Assembly: GCA_037349315.1 (NCBI GenBank)
Contig: JBAIAC010000001.1
Location: 36,890,001 to 36,954,000, forward strand
DNA length: 64,000 nt
Direction of reading: 5' to 3'
Source: Chelydra serpentina
Lineage: Eukaryota; Chordata; Testudines; Chelydridae
A model generated the notes under the pieces. It ran no database searches, was not told the DNA's origin, and worked only from the letters and a program-made list of their open reading frames with translations. The position numbers were made by a program, and so were the translations under genes. How positions within the stretch are numbered: position 1 is the stretch's first letter; the number at the start of each line of letters is the position of its first letter. Positions 45,285-56,804 of this stretch are shown piece by piece.

Positions 45285-48200
45285 ACAAAAACGGTTACTC
45301 ATCTTCTTGTAACTGTCGTTCTTTGAGATGTGTTGTTCATGTCCATTCCAATCAGATGTGCGCGCACTGCATGCATGACAGCTGGAAGATTTTTCCCCTA
45401 GCAGTATCTGTAGGGTAGGCCTGGGCGTCCCCTGGAGTTGTGCCCTCATGGCGCTCAATATAGTGCCCTGCCGACCTGACCTCCCCCCGCAGTTCCTTCT
45501 TGCCAGCTACTCCGACAGCGGGGCAGGAGGGTGGGTATTGGAATGGACATGAACAACACATCTCGAAGAACAACAGTTACGAGAAGGTGAGTAACCGTTT
45601 TTTCTTCGAGTGCTTGTTCTGTCAATTCCAATCAGGTGACTCCCAAGCCTAAATTACGGAGGCGGGGTTGGAGTTGTGCACTGATTGGAGCACTGCTCTA
45701 CCAAAGGTTGCATCGTCTCTGGCCTGCTGGGTAATCGCATAATGCGTGGTGAAAGTATGTATGGTGGACCACGTCGCCGGTCTGCATATTTCCTGGGTGG
45801 GAACCTGCCCCAGGAATGCTGCTGAAGAAGCCTGCGCCTTGGTGGGGTGCATAGTGAGTGGAGGAGCAGGCACCACAGCCAGTTTGTAACACACTTGGAT
45901 GCAGGACATGATCCATGATGAAATTCATTGAGAAGAGAGTGGAAGACCTTTCATTCTGTCTTCCTCAGCCATGAAAAGTTATCAAGTCCAGGAAGAGTAG
46001 CAAAGTGACTGGGGCTTCCATGGACATGTCCAGGAGCAATGTGTACCAGTGTTGGCAGGGTCAGGCTGGGGCTATCAATATTACCACAGCTCGATCCCTT
46101 CGTATCTTGAGGAATACTTTTGTGAACGAGAGGGATAGGTGGGAACACGTACAGGAGACGGCCTCCCCAGGGAAGGAGGAACGCGTCTGCTATGGAGCCC
46201 GGGCTGTGATTCAGGAAGGAGCAGAACTGCTGACACTTCCTGTTGTGCTGTGTGGCAGAGGTCTACCTGGGGAAAAAGGAGTTTGGAAAAAGGAGTTTGC
46301 GACGTCCGGGCATAGGGACCACTCGTGGCCACGGAATGACCCGCTGAGATAGTCCGCTAACTCGTTCTGTACGCCAGGGAGATATGATGCTTGCAGGTGT
46401 ATTGACTGCTCCTCACAAAAGTCCCACAGCACGAGGGCTTTCTGGCACAGGGGAGAGGAGCGTGCACCCCTGTTTGTTGATATAGAACATCACTGTGGTG
46501 TTGTGCATCACTGATAAACATCTCCCACTTAAATGGGCTCAGAAAGTCTGACATGCCAGGCATACGACTGTCAGTTCTCTGACACTGATGTGGAGAGCGA
46601 GCTCCGCCTGAGACCAGAGACCTTGTGTCCTGAAGTCTCCCAGATGTGCCCCTCAGCCCAACTCTAATGCATCCATAACCAACGAGAGAGTTGTCTGGGG
46701 GATGACGAAGGGGACCCCTGCACACACTAGGTGTGGGTCAAGCCACCACAGAAGGGAGTCGAGGACCGAGCGAGGCAAAGTCACAAACCTGTCCAAACTG
46801 TCCCGGACTGGCCAATACACTGAGGCTAGCCATGGTTGGAGCGGCCGGCGTCTGAGCCTGGCATGTTGCACCATATATGTACAAGTGGCCATGTGTCCCA
46901 GGAGTTTGAGGTAATTCCTTGATGTAGTGGTAGGGAACTGCCTGAGATTCTGAATGATGTCTCGCAGGGCCCAGAACCTTGATTCCAGTAGGTACACTCT
47001 GGCCTGGGTCGAGCCAGCACTGAACAGGGGACAGAGTTGACTTCCCTGCATTCAGGAGAAGGCCCAGTTCGTTGAACGTTGCAATGATGAATCCGTCTTG
47101 TGCATCCACTTAAACCCTGGAGCGGCCCTTGATCAGCCAGTTGTCGAGGTACAGGAACACCTGTACACGGCACCTGTGCGGAAACGCGACCACGACTGCC
47201 CTGCATTTGGTAAATACTCAAGGCGCTGCTGACAGGCCGAACAGAAGGACTGTGAACTGGAAGTGGTTGTGCACCACAAACCTGAGGTATTTTCTGTGGG
47301 ACGGTGTGATTGCTATATGAAAGTACGTGTCCTTCAAGTTGAGGGCGGCACACTGTCCCCTGGATCCAAGGAAGGGATGATGGAGACCAAAGAGACCATG
47401 AAGAAACTCAAGTTCCATATGAACTTGAGCTCTCGCAGTTCTAGGATGGGCCTGAGCCTGCCTTTGGCTTTCGGTATTAGGAAATACCTGGCAATAGAAG
47501 CCCTTGCCTCTCTGCTCCTGAGGAACCTCTTCCACTGCCCCCAGCGAGAGGAGTGATTGCACGTCCTGTATGAGGAGCTACTCGTGAGAAGGGTCCCTGA
47601 AGAGGGATGGGGAAGGGGGGTGGGAGGGCAGAGAATTGGAGTCAATATCCCCTCTCTACCGTGCGGAGCACCCAGCAGTCCAACATAATACGGGTCCATG
47701 CATGGTAGAAAGGGGATAGACGGGACAAAGGTAAAGTGGGATGGATCCAGTCTTTGCACTGGTGCCTTGTCCCCGGGTGCACTTTCAAAAGGCTGGTTTT
47801 GGGCCTGAGGAGGGTTTAGACTGACCAGAGCCCTGACCAGAGGAGTGGCGAGGTCTCTTCCTTGAGTTCCTATTTCTCCTGCGCGACCCGTCCTGCCTAC
47901 CCTGAGGTTGATAATTCCTCAGTGCGGGTTGGGGGTCTAATGTGCCTCCATTGCCTGGCAGGGGTGTGGAGGCCCAGGGACTTCAAGGTGGCTTGAAAGT
48001 CCTTGAGGCTGTGCTAATGAGAGTCAGTCTTCTCAGAAAACAAAGACTGACCCTCAAAGGGGAGGTCCTGGATTGTCTGCTGCACTTCATAGGGGAGGCC
48101 AGAGACTTGCAGCCAGGAACTCCTCCTCATGGCCATGGTGCAAGATGCCACATCCGCTGCATCCAGGGCTGCATGGGAAATTAATTTGCCCTCCTCTACT

Positions 48201-48300
48201 AGCACGGAAAACTCGGCGTGAGAGTCCATAGGGAGGAGTTCTGCAAATTTTTCCATGGCCCCACAAGTATTATAATTGTACCTGCTAAACACTGCCTGCT
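45285..48300 (-). mobile_element. DIRS-like retrotransposon remnant (copy 2) with RT, RNase H and tyrosine-recombinase pieces
   Basis: Read right to left: a gag fragment at 48014-48292 (LVEEGKLISHAAL, QDLPFEGQSLF). RT lies at about 47000-47570 with NLKDTYFHIAITPSHRKYL and LLFGLSAAP, the DIRS fingers/palm pattern; the catalytic Asp region beyond it is frameshifted. An RNase H end lies at 46211-46432 (LWDFCEEQSIHLQ, YLPGVQNELADYLS). A recombinase C-terminal piece lies at 45649-45909 (AQASSAAFL, ICRPATWSTIHTFTTHY). Frames are broken by many stops and frameshifts, so it is dead. The gag start is missing at about 48300. The left end carries a 62-bp inverted repeat (separate entry). It lies in the LTBP1 intron between the exons at 39221 and 51599, in gene orientation. 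Confidence 0.85.
45291..45598. repeat. 62-bp inverted repeat at the 3' end of DIRS copy 2
   Basis: Arm 45291-45352 and arm 45537-45598 are inverted copies. By eye, 58 of 62 positions match, and the four differences are all transitions. About 184 bp separates the arms. A third partial copy of the arm end (ATTCCAATCAG) follows at about 45629. Inverted terminal structures are a hallmark of DIRS elements, so I take this as part of the DIRS terminal region. Confidence 0.85.
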
Positions 48301-49782
48301 AACTACCTTCAGTAGAAATGGCATCCTACTTCTCTTTAGTCGAGTGGAAATGGGATGACATTTCTCTTTGTGCTATTTTGCACATATGTATAAAAACAAA
48401 TATGCAAAGGCTGAATACATCTGTAACATTTGTGTGTTAATGTTTACAACAGTATAAGGCAGACAAGACATTTTTCTCTGCATGCAGGTAAAATAAGGCA
48501 CAAGTCCATGCTGGGGGTGATATGGGAGCACACGGCAGGACGTCACAGAAGCACTGTGCCTGACTCAGGCATGTGACATGCCAAAGCTCCAGGAAGCATG
48601 GCCTTTGCATGAGTGCAGCGTGAACTCCATCACCACCTTGGGGTGGCTGGTGCTAGGTGGAAGGATGTGGCATTGGCCCTGCACCCTTTGGGAAGTGTAG
48701 CACTGCTGTCATAGCTAGCCTTGCAGATTCCTTGTACTCTGGGGAAAATAAGAACTAGCCTAAGCCCAGTCCCTGTGCAAGAGGAAAGGCTGTTTGTGCT
48801 CTCCTCTGCCTTACACACCCATGCTAGGGTCAGTCACAACCTGGTATTTAGCCATTAATTTTCAGCATGAAATGAAAACAAAAAGAGAGGTAGGTTAAAG
48901 AAAAATGAACACATTGTAAACTACGTAAGTGTTTTCCAAAACCTACAGACGCAGTAGGTAATATTACCACTTCACAGTTTGTTTGGGTGATCAGTTCTTA
49001 GGATCTTCAGACTCTGAGACAGAACCCATCTGAGCTTAATGAGAAAAGAGCTTGCTACCAGGCTATCCAGAAAAGTGCATGCTTTGTCTCTTATATTGTA
49101 CACAAAGTAATATCCTGTCCAGTGAAACACTGATTGTAGGAAGTGTTTGCTTGCACAACTGAAGGAAACAAATAGAGATAAAAGAATAGTAAGATGTTCT
49201 GTCCTTCACAATGTACATCAGTTTACAGTGTTCCCTGGTAACAGATAGGTTCCCTTATTCCATTAGTCAAATAATATAGTGTATAGGGCTCCTACTATGC
49301 TCTAATTTCCATACTGTCTGGTCTCCTATATGAGATCTTCCTCCATGATGAACCTTAACAGAAGAGAGAAAATGATTGTGTGTTTTGTTGGTGCCCAAAG
49401 AAGGGGTCCATTTTGAGAGGAAAAAAAGTTTCTCTCTTCCAAACTGATCACAAATGAAGTTGTGACATTCATGATGACAAACTGAGACACTACTTGCTGT
49501 AGACTGTACAGATGTTCACAATATGATCATGCATGCTTGCTGGACTCTGTGGGCTTTCCTTCCCCTCAGCAATAAATGATACACATCCATGAACTCGGCT
49601 TGACTTCTTGGGCTTGGCTTCCCCTCTACTGGAATCAGATGTCCTGCTGGGCTCCTTGGGAATGGCTCCCCCTTGATGTGACTCTGCTAGGTTCATAGGC
49701 CTTGGCTCATTTTTGACGGGGGGAAAAGAGTTAGAATCTCACAAGTGCCATCCATTTGTAGCACCAAAATGAGATGGCACGC

Positions 49783-49972
49783 ATAGAATCATAGAATACC
49801 AGGGTTGGAAGGGACCTTAGAAGGTCATCTAGTCCAACCCCCTGCGCAGAGCAGGACCAATCCCCAATTTTTGCCCCAGATCCCTAAATGGCCCCCTCAA
49901 GGATTGAACTCACAACCCTGGGTTTAGCAGGCCAATGCTCAAACCACTGAGCTACCGCTCCCCTCCCCTCCC
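49783..49972 (-). mobile_element. tRNA-derived SINE with a CR1-like tail (copy 2)
   Basis: It has the same head (TAGCTCAGTGGTTTGAGC) and CR1-like tail as the copy at 9043 and is very similar to it over its length. A CCCCTCCC-type simple repeat follows at 49958-49982. Confidence 0.87.
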
Positions 49973-49989
49973 CTCCCCTCCTCGCTGGT

Positions 49990-51590
49990 TGTAGATCTCC
50001 TTTTTTCATGCTTTGATCAACAGTGAAATGGTTAACAATGTTGTCATTTATGTTATCATCAGATATCGGTATTGAAATGAGGCCCCTTGAGATGAAAGTA
50101 TACTGCAGTTTGTTTCCTCACAAGCAACTAAATGGCAATACTGTTGTGTATTATTCTTCTAAACCAGCAATTCTCCAGATCTTTCATTCCTTCAACCACT
50201 TCATAAGATGAGATCCTCAGTTTAACCCATTGCCATTGGTTCACAGTTCATTTTAATTATGTAGCTGTTTCACAGCGTTGCAGTACCAACGTGCTTCTCT
50301 GTGCAAGTACATCTCAGGAAATGTTGCAGAACAAAATACTGAAGAAAGCATATACACATTAAGTGGGAATCTGTGAATAAACTACAAAGAGTGTGTAGCT
50401 CTGATTCTTCAAAAAGAGAAACTTGGCTCTTAGGTGTTGGACAAAAGAAAACGTTGATCTATTATTAAGAAGGTAAAAAGGCACTATGTTTAGTGAGCCA
50501 AATCCAGTTCCATTTGAGTCACCAGGAGTTTTGCCTCATGAAAAAGATTTGGAGAGATGGGAGACAGGATGAAATTTCCAGGGCCTCCTGAATTATGTAG
50601 ACTGGATATTGGAAGTACAGCAAGTTATTCTAAACCTAATCAGAAGCTAGCTCAGCCTGCAATGTAAACCCAAAATTAAAAAACAAATATTTGGTTGTTT
50701 GGGGGAAAAGCTCATGTAAATCAATTTGCCAACCTCTTATTCTGTATTCTCCCTTATCTTGGACCTGTTCCTCTCCCCAGACTGGAGCTGTGTAGCCCAC
50801 TTGGAGACAACTTCCTGAGAGAGAGTCCTAAGATAATTTTTAAGTAAAGTGTTTGTAGTAGCATCCACATTGTGTTAGACACTGAACAACATAGAGAAAG
50901 GCAGAGTGGCTGCTATGAAAGGCTCTAAAAAGACAGATCTAAAAAGACAGATCAAGAGTAAAAAAAATAGGGGCAAGAGGTTAGAGTACAACCAACAATT
51001 AACGTGGTGAAGATGACTGGCCATGTCTTGATGAGCCAATGTTTTGCTCTCAACATTACACTTCCTTCAACCTTATCCAGACACCAGTAGTCATCTATAT
51101 ACATTAAAAAAAAAGTTTTAAATCTCATGTGCCATAGCTTTCATTGCACTGCCAAAGATCAACATTGACATCATCACCTCAGCATGGTACACATCATGAG
51201 AAACAATGTTCCACAAACCACACTGTGTGAAAAAAGGCCCTGCTAATCAGAGCTCTGAGATTGTTTTGTGTACAAAAATTAAAGGCATCTATGCCATATT
51301 TTTGTTGTTAAGGATTTATAGTATGTTCAAGAATAACAGAACCAAAAGCACACAGAATTTATTATGTTACTATGCTTTAAAAAGGGGTCTAAAATACACG
51401 ATTTCTTTAGAAAACAGTGATTTAAATACAGCAATAAATAAAATCCAAATTTACCCAATTTTCATTGTAACTCTTCACTCCCCCTCCTTTTTTTTTTTCT
51501 TCAGTCTTTCATAATTTTTTATCCTTCCTGTTATTCAGGAGGATGTGCATTTTTTATGCTTTGTATTATGTCTGCAAGCAAAGCGACTGG
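49990..51590. other. Intron, nothing recognised
   Basis: No repeat family assigned. A tandem AAAAAGACAGATC duplication is at 50927-50952. A T run at 51489-51500 lies shortly before the donor side of the exon at 51599. Confidence 0.5.
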
Positions 51591-51598
51591 TATTTTAC

Positions 51599-51742
51599 CT
51601 GTTGATGTGCGGAAGCGACATTGTCCAGTCATTGGATCATACTCCTGGTTTTCATCGGAACAGAGACACAGGAAGGTGCCTTCTACATTTTCACAGAGGG
51701 CTTCACCACATACCCCACTCAGCATTTCACATTCATTCACAT
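51599..51742 (-). CDS. LTBP1: LTBP1 exon: calcium-binding EGF domain before the LAP-binding TB domain
   Basis: The exon is 144 bp (48 codons, phase 1-1), with acceptor CATTCTCCAG and donor GTAAAA on the minus strand. It encodes D-V-N-E-C and six cysteines, with CENVEGTFLCLC satisfying the hydroxylation consensus, and ends in a short linker, CRFRTST. With the exon at 61242 it forms the end of the rigid cbEGF rod of LTBP1. In the family this domain directly precedes the TB domain that disulfide-bonds to the TGF-beta propeptide (LAP), which is what the next exon at 39221 encodes. The intron between them, about 12.2 kb, holds the second DIRS-like element and a solo LTR. Confidence 0.95.
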
Positions 51743-52091
51743 CTGGAGAATGAAGAATAAATTGATTCAGACGCGTTCTCCATCACTGACAGCTCTTTAT
51801 TTTACCTGCTCTGTCTGTGCCAATATTGTCTGCAGAAAAACAAAGGCGATTCCCAAGAAACAATCAAAACCTGACTACTACTTAAGTGGACTCCTAAGGA
51901 AATGAGTTCATCTGAGGAGATAAAGGCCATTGAAAAAACAGTAAAATTATAAAATGCCAGTGTTGATTTTAAGGAAGACCAGGGTCCTAACTTTTTTACT
52001 CTCCTTCTCCCTCATCTCCATTTCTTACAATATAAGATATTGACTCCTTTTGAGCTATGTTTGCTATTACCAGGACAGCAGGAAACACACA

Positions 52092-52130
52092 GTATTTATT
52101 TATTTATTTATTTTATTTATTTAATTTAAC
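52092..52130. repeat. TATT/TTTA microsatellite
   Basis: A run of (TATT)n with small irregularities. A similar short AAAT run lies at 39414-39436, inside the polypyrimidine side of the acceptor of the exon at 39221-39403. Confidence 0.8.
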
Positions 52131-53279
52131 AGATACTGTGCCAAAACTTGCTGTCATTCTTTCAAAGGTCAGTGAAATCAAAGAGTTCAACAGGTAGAAG
52201 ACAACAGGATTTAGGCCCTGGTATACAAACAGAATTCTCTTCTCCCCACCCCCTGAAAAACTGCCTTCCTGCAGCATGTCCTTTTTGTCCTCTAAACTCA
52301 TTTCTGTAATAGACTCCTCACCCACAAAACCCTATAGGTTGCTCTGGAGCCCAGAAACATTATTCTGGTATCACCTAGGGAAGTCCCTGTGAAGCAATGC
52401 AAGTCTCCTCTTCCACAGTAAGGGCTGGGTCCCGTGGTACTCTCAGTTGCTGTTGGCCTGGGACCAAAAAACATTCCATGAATTCTAAACTTGGCTCCCA
52501 ACACTTCTTACCTCATCTAAATACTATGAAAAGTTGCTATTTGACAGGAGAGTTGTCTATGGTTTGAATGACAGAGGATTACCAAAAATGCTCAGCACTG
52601 GCTTAACTCTGCTCCCACTGAAATCTATCAGGGTTTTACATCTGACTGTCCAGAATACAGTACTTCCACTAACTACATAACTGTAAAATTATTACATTAT
52701 TTTTCATAATGTATATATTTATTTTTTGTATATTTAATTGACAACATACAGTATAATATTTGTAACAAGGCATACTGGCTCTTTTTTTATCCACCCAAAT
52801 AAACATGTAGCCATATAATATACTACACTACTGATTTTATATTTTCTGGATCAGCTAACTTGACACTTTCGAAATTCATTTAATTAATTATTTTCTTTTG
52901 TTTGCTGCAAATCAAGAAGTTCAAAGTCTTCTTTGGGGAGCACAGTTTACAAACTAAGCAAACATATATTTTCCATAAAAATGTTTTCGGTAGACCATTT
53001 ACATCAAAATAATTTACAAGCATGTTTGAATACTTTCAACATCTCCTATAATCTCATTATCACAACTCAGCAAAACTGTGAGGCTGTTCCACAGTGCAGA
53101 ATCTCATTCATTTTACTAACAGCCAGAAACAAAAATAAACTTCCACAAACTTTCTTTTCTTCTTCTTCCCTTCCCTTTTCCCCCTGAATTTGCCTTTGTA
53201 TTTGCAAAATATTACACACAAACCACTGATTGTGACATTACAAAAGAAACGCAAATATTAACACAGGGCTATATGGAGC

Positions 53280-54290
53280 AGCTCATACTTAGGATTGGCA
53301 GAATTCAATTTTGATTTTTTTTCTAATCTCAATGAGTAATATCAATTTGTAACTTATTTTTTCGGATTTTTAACTATTTTTATAGTTGCCGGAAATTAAG
53401 GTGGGGTGGGGGTCGGGTTGGGTTTAGGGCTGACAGCAGGGGTGCTGAGAGCTTGGCTGCGGGGCCCAAGATGTGGAGGAGGCTCTGAGCCTGGCCCAGT
53501 GGAGCAGAGATCCCTGGCCAGAATTCTAAGGGGCTGTGAGGTACTGCTGCACAGTTCCTGCCCAGGGATGGCTCCCACGCTCCTGGCTGGTGAGTGAGAG
53601 AGTGGGTCCATGACAGCAGAGGTCTTCCTGCACAGCCATAGGACTGGTGACATCTGATCCCTCCAGGCACAAGGTGAGGGAAGGTCGTGTTCTTGACAGA
53701 GACAGCAGAGACCCCAGCCAGGGCCATGAGGACAAGTCCCTGGCCATGGGGGAGGCCACCTGTCCAGGGATAGAGCCATTCTTCAGCAGGGTGGCCTCCC
53801 TCATAGCTGGGGGCTCATCCCCCCTCTTCTCACAACCTAGCCTGGGATCTCTGCTCTGCCCTGCCAGGACCTCAGCCTTCTTCACACCTTGCGCCTGCAG
53901 GGATCGGTGCCATCGGCCTTGCGGCAGCGGAGAGAGACCTCTGTAGCTCCACCATCACAGGAGTGAGGGAGCAGGTCCGTAACAGTGGGGCTGCAGTTGC
54001 ACTGCTGCAGGGTTGGTGACACCCGATCCCTGCAGGTTGCACTCCTGTTACTTACAGTTTTACCATTGATTTCAGGCTGTGTATCAACATCTATCTATTT
54101 AAACTGAATCCTGCCAAGCCTATTTCCATTAGTTCAAATAGGCTTAATTTGTCTGAGTTTATATTTCATACACCATTGGGGGAAAAAATCACTCGCTTAG
54201 AATTAATTTTGCAGAAATTTATTCCCTTTCAATTCAATCCCTAAAATTAAGGAAATCTCACGTTGAAGCAACACTGTCATTCACATCAGA
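53280..54290. repeat. Unclassified transposon-like block with a GC-rich core
   Basis: AT-rich ends (GAATTCAATTTTGATTTTTT at 53301; TTTCAATTCAATCCCTA at 54228) surround a GC-rich core at 53395-54050. The core contains a partial internal repetition, with GTGAGTGAGAGAGTGGGTCC, GACATCTGATCCCTCCAGG and a diverged second copy at 53950-54040. Open frames up to 127 codons on both strands look like composition effects. Confidence 0.5.
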
Positions 54291-54299
54291 TGAAGACTC

Positions 54300-56025
54300 C
54301 AATCAAGGAAAGCATCACTATTCAGCATGGCACCCAAGTATGTGCTTATGACAACGGGATTTAAATATGTCCGTAAGTGATGAACTGAAGCATGTGCTTA
54401 AGTGCTTTCCTGAACTGGGGTCTCAGTTAACGTGCCTTACCACCCAAACATCTGAAAAATCAAACAAACAGACTCAAACTCCTCACCTGCACAACAAAAT
54501 CCCTTTCCTTTCCACCATGTAGCCACCTGCAAAGCATACATCCAATTCTCCAGAATTGTGCACACATGCACTAACTTAACTGTGCCCTCAGAACTTGTAA
54601 GGTACTCATTACTTTTGGCACTAACACTCTGTACATTGGTAACATCATTTTTCTGAGGCTACAGTTAATGCTGCATTTTTGGGTAGGATAGTGAGGAACT
54701 GGATATATCCATCCCCCAGCTCCTGGAGCCATGTGCTGAACATAACCGTGGAGGAAGGCAAGCGGTAACAAAAAAAAAAAAAGAAATAGCTCATGGAACG
54801 AGACAGCTCTAGGTACTCTGGGCATTACTAGAATAGGTTATGCCAAATTAGGAGGATCGTTTAGAACGTTTTACATATAAATTTCCAACTGGCCCACTTG
54901 GGAAACATTATCAGAATGTGCACGTTTAGCTTGGAGTTCGTAGGAATTGTGGTTGTCTAGCTAAAGGGAGCTGAACAAAGGTGAGGGCTGTCAGGACCAT
55001 ATTTGTAAAAGAGCATTTTAAAGTATTTGTTTTCTAAAAGGTTTAGTAACACTGACATAGGAAACATTACAGAAAACTCCCTTTGCCCAGAAAGAGATAG
55101 TGTGCAGAATTTGAAAACTCAATGAAATCATTTGTTTGTTTAAGACAGGGATTTTACCCCTACTGTAATTTAAATTCTCAATGGAATCTGTACTATGTAG
55201 TCACTACTGAAACCTCCATAATTCTGTAGGTAACCACAGACTTCTACAAGTTGGCAACACCCAGTTATTATAAAATAAACTATATAAAAATCAAGGAAAT
55301 ACTCACTGCTTCATGAATGATGGGCTATCCTGTGCAAATGACTCCTATTCAGAATACAGAGCTCACCCGGGCTCTGAACCTGCAAACTATTATGCATCTG
55401 CTTCATTTTAAGCATCTGAATAGTTCCACTGACTTCAGTGGCATCAGGGTCTCAACAAGGTCAAACAGGTCAAACTAGAAGTTGCAGGCACAGAAAAACT
55501 AAAGCAAACTGTCAACATGTTGTTTAATAATAACGCCCCCTCAAGTCATTAACTAAGAAATAGACAGATATTTGCTTTAAAAAGCATTTATGCATTCTGA
55601 TTTTGAGAGTCAGCTCTTACTCCTATTGAAATCATTGGGAATTTTTGCCATTGATGTGAGTGGTATCAGGAGTTATCCATATACCATATAACCAGTAACC
55701 TCACTCTCAGGTTTCTATCAGTAAAGAGTTAAAAATCAGAACTCTTTACACATTATAATTTTATCCCACAAATTAAATCATGTGAAAGAGAATGCACAAC
55801 TGTAAAGTTTTTTTTTCTATTTCTACTAATCCTTAGAGAAATAAAGTACAAACTAAGTTGAAACTATTGACAGCTTGAAGTAGAATCTGATAAAAGCCAT
55901 AAACTGAACAGTCACGATGCAGTTCTAATAAAGTACAAATTGTGTACAACGGCCAATCTGTTTTAAGAACCGTTCATAGGGCCAGATTCTCTGCTGTGAG
56001 TGAGATCCATCCAGTGCAGTGGAGG
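54300..56025. other. Intron, nothing recognised
   Basis: It contains only a weak foldback (GTATGTGCTTATG / AGCATGTGCTTAAG, about 54340-54405) and an A run at 54769-54783. Confidence 0.5.
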
Positions 56026-56087
56026 GAGAACACAACATAAGAATGTAAGAATGGGCATACTGGGTCAGACCAATGGTCCATTTAGCC

Positions 56088-56444
56088 CAGAGGTTCTCAA
56101 CCTTTTTCTTGCAAAGGCCCACCCCAATATGTTATAAAAACTCCACGGCCCACCTGTGCCACCACAACTGGTTTTCTGCATATAAAAGCCAGGGCCAGCA
56201 TTAAGGGGTAGCAAGCAGGGCAATTGCCTAGGGCCTCATGCCACAAGGGCCCCCACGAAGCTACATTGCTCAGGCTTCAGCCCTGTGTGGCAGGGCACAG
56301 GGCCCCGGGCTTCAGCCCAATGTGATGGGGCTTTGGCTTTCTGCCCTGGGCCCCAGTGAGTCTAATGCTGTCCCTGCTTGGCAGACCCCCTGAAACCTGC
56401 TCGCAGCCTCCCAGGGCACCCAGGCCCCTGATTGAGAACCACTG
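56088..56444. mobile_element. Non-autonomous hAT element, composite (357 bp)
   Basis: Termini CAGAGGTTCTCAACC and, from the right, CAGTGGTTCTCAATC form the inverted repeat. The flanks ATTTAGCC (56080-56087) and ATCTAGCC (56445-56452) match at 7 of 8 positions. Inside, 56190-56376 has its own hAT-like inverted ends (CAGGGCCAGCATTA / CAGGGACAGCATTA) without a matching duplication, so one hAT seems to have inserted in another before the composite spread. It is nested in the 3' end of the CR1 at 56030-60020. Confidence 0.9.
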
Positions 56445-56625
56445 ATCTAGCCCAGTATCCTGTCTTCTGAGAGTGGCCAGGGCCAGGTGCTTCAGAGGGA
56501 ATGAACAGAACAGGGCTATTAACACGTGACCCATCCCGTGTCAATCAGTTCCAGTTTCTGGCAGTCAGAGCATGGGGTTGTGTCCCTGACTGTTTTGGTC
56601 AATAGCCATTGATGGACTTATTCTC

Positions 56626-56804
56626 CAGAGCTGGCACTAGACCCCATAAGCAGACTAAGCAATTGCTTAAGGCCTGAGCAGCTCAAGAGCCGTGCCCCCC
56701 ATTCGCTTTTTATTATAAGAACTTTCTTGTTTTAGTATTGTGGGGGGAGGGCAAAAATATTCCTGCTTTGGGCCCCCAATGGCAATGGGCTAGCACTGGC
56801 TCTG
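56626..56804. mobile_element. Short non-autonomous hAT element (179 bp)
   Basis: The inverted ends are CAGAGCTGGCACTAG and, from the right, CAGAGCCAGTGCTAG. The flanking 8-mers TTATTCTC (56618-56625) and CTATCCTC (56805-56812) agree at 6 of 8 positions. It is nested in the CR1 3' region; CR1 sequence resumes on both sides. Confidence 0.88.

Noticed and set aside
53380..53946. Possible coding exons in the GC-rich block (frames of 115-127 codons)
   Set aside because: Overlapping frames on both strands, no domain, internal repetition, and location inside the intron between the exons at 51599 and 61242.
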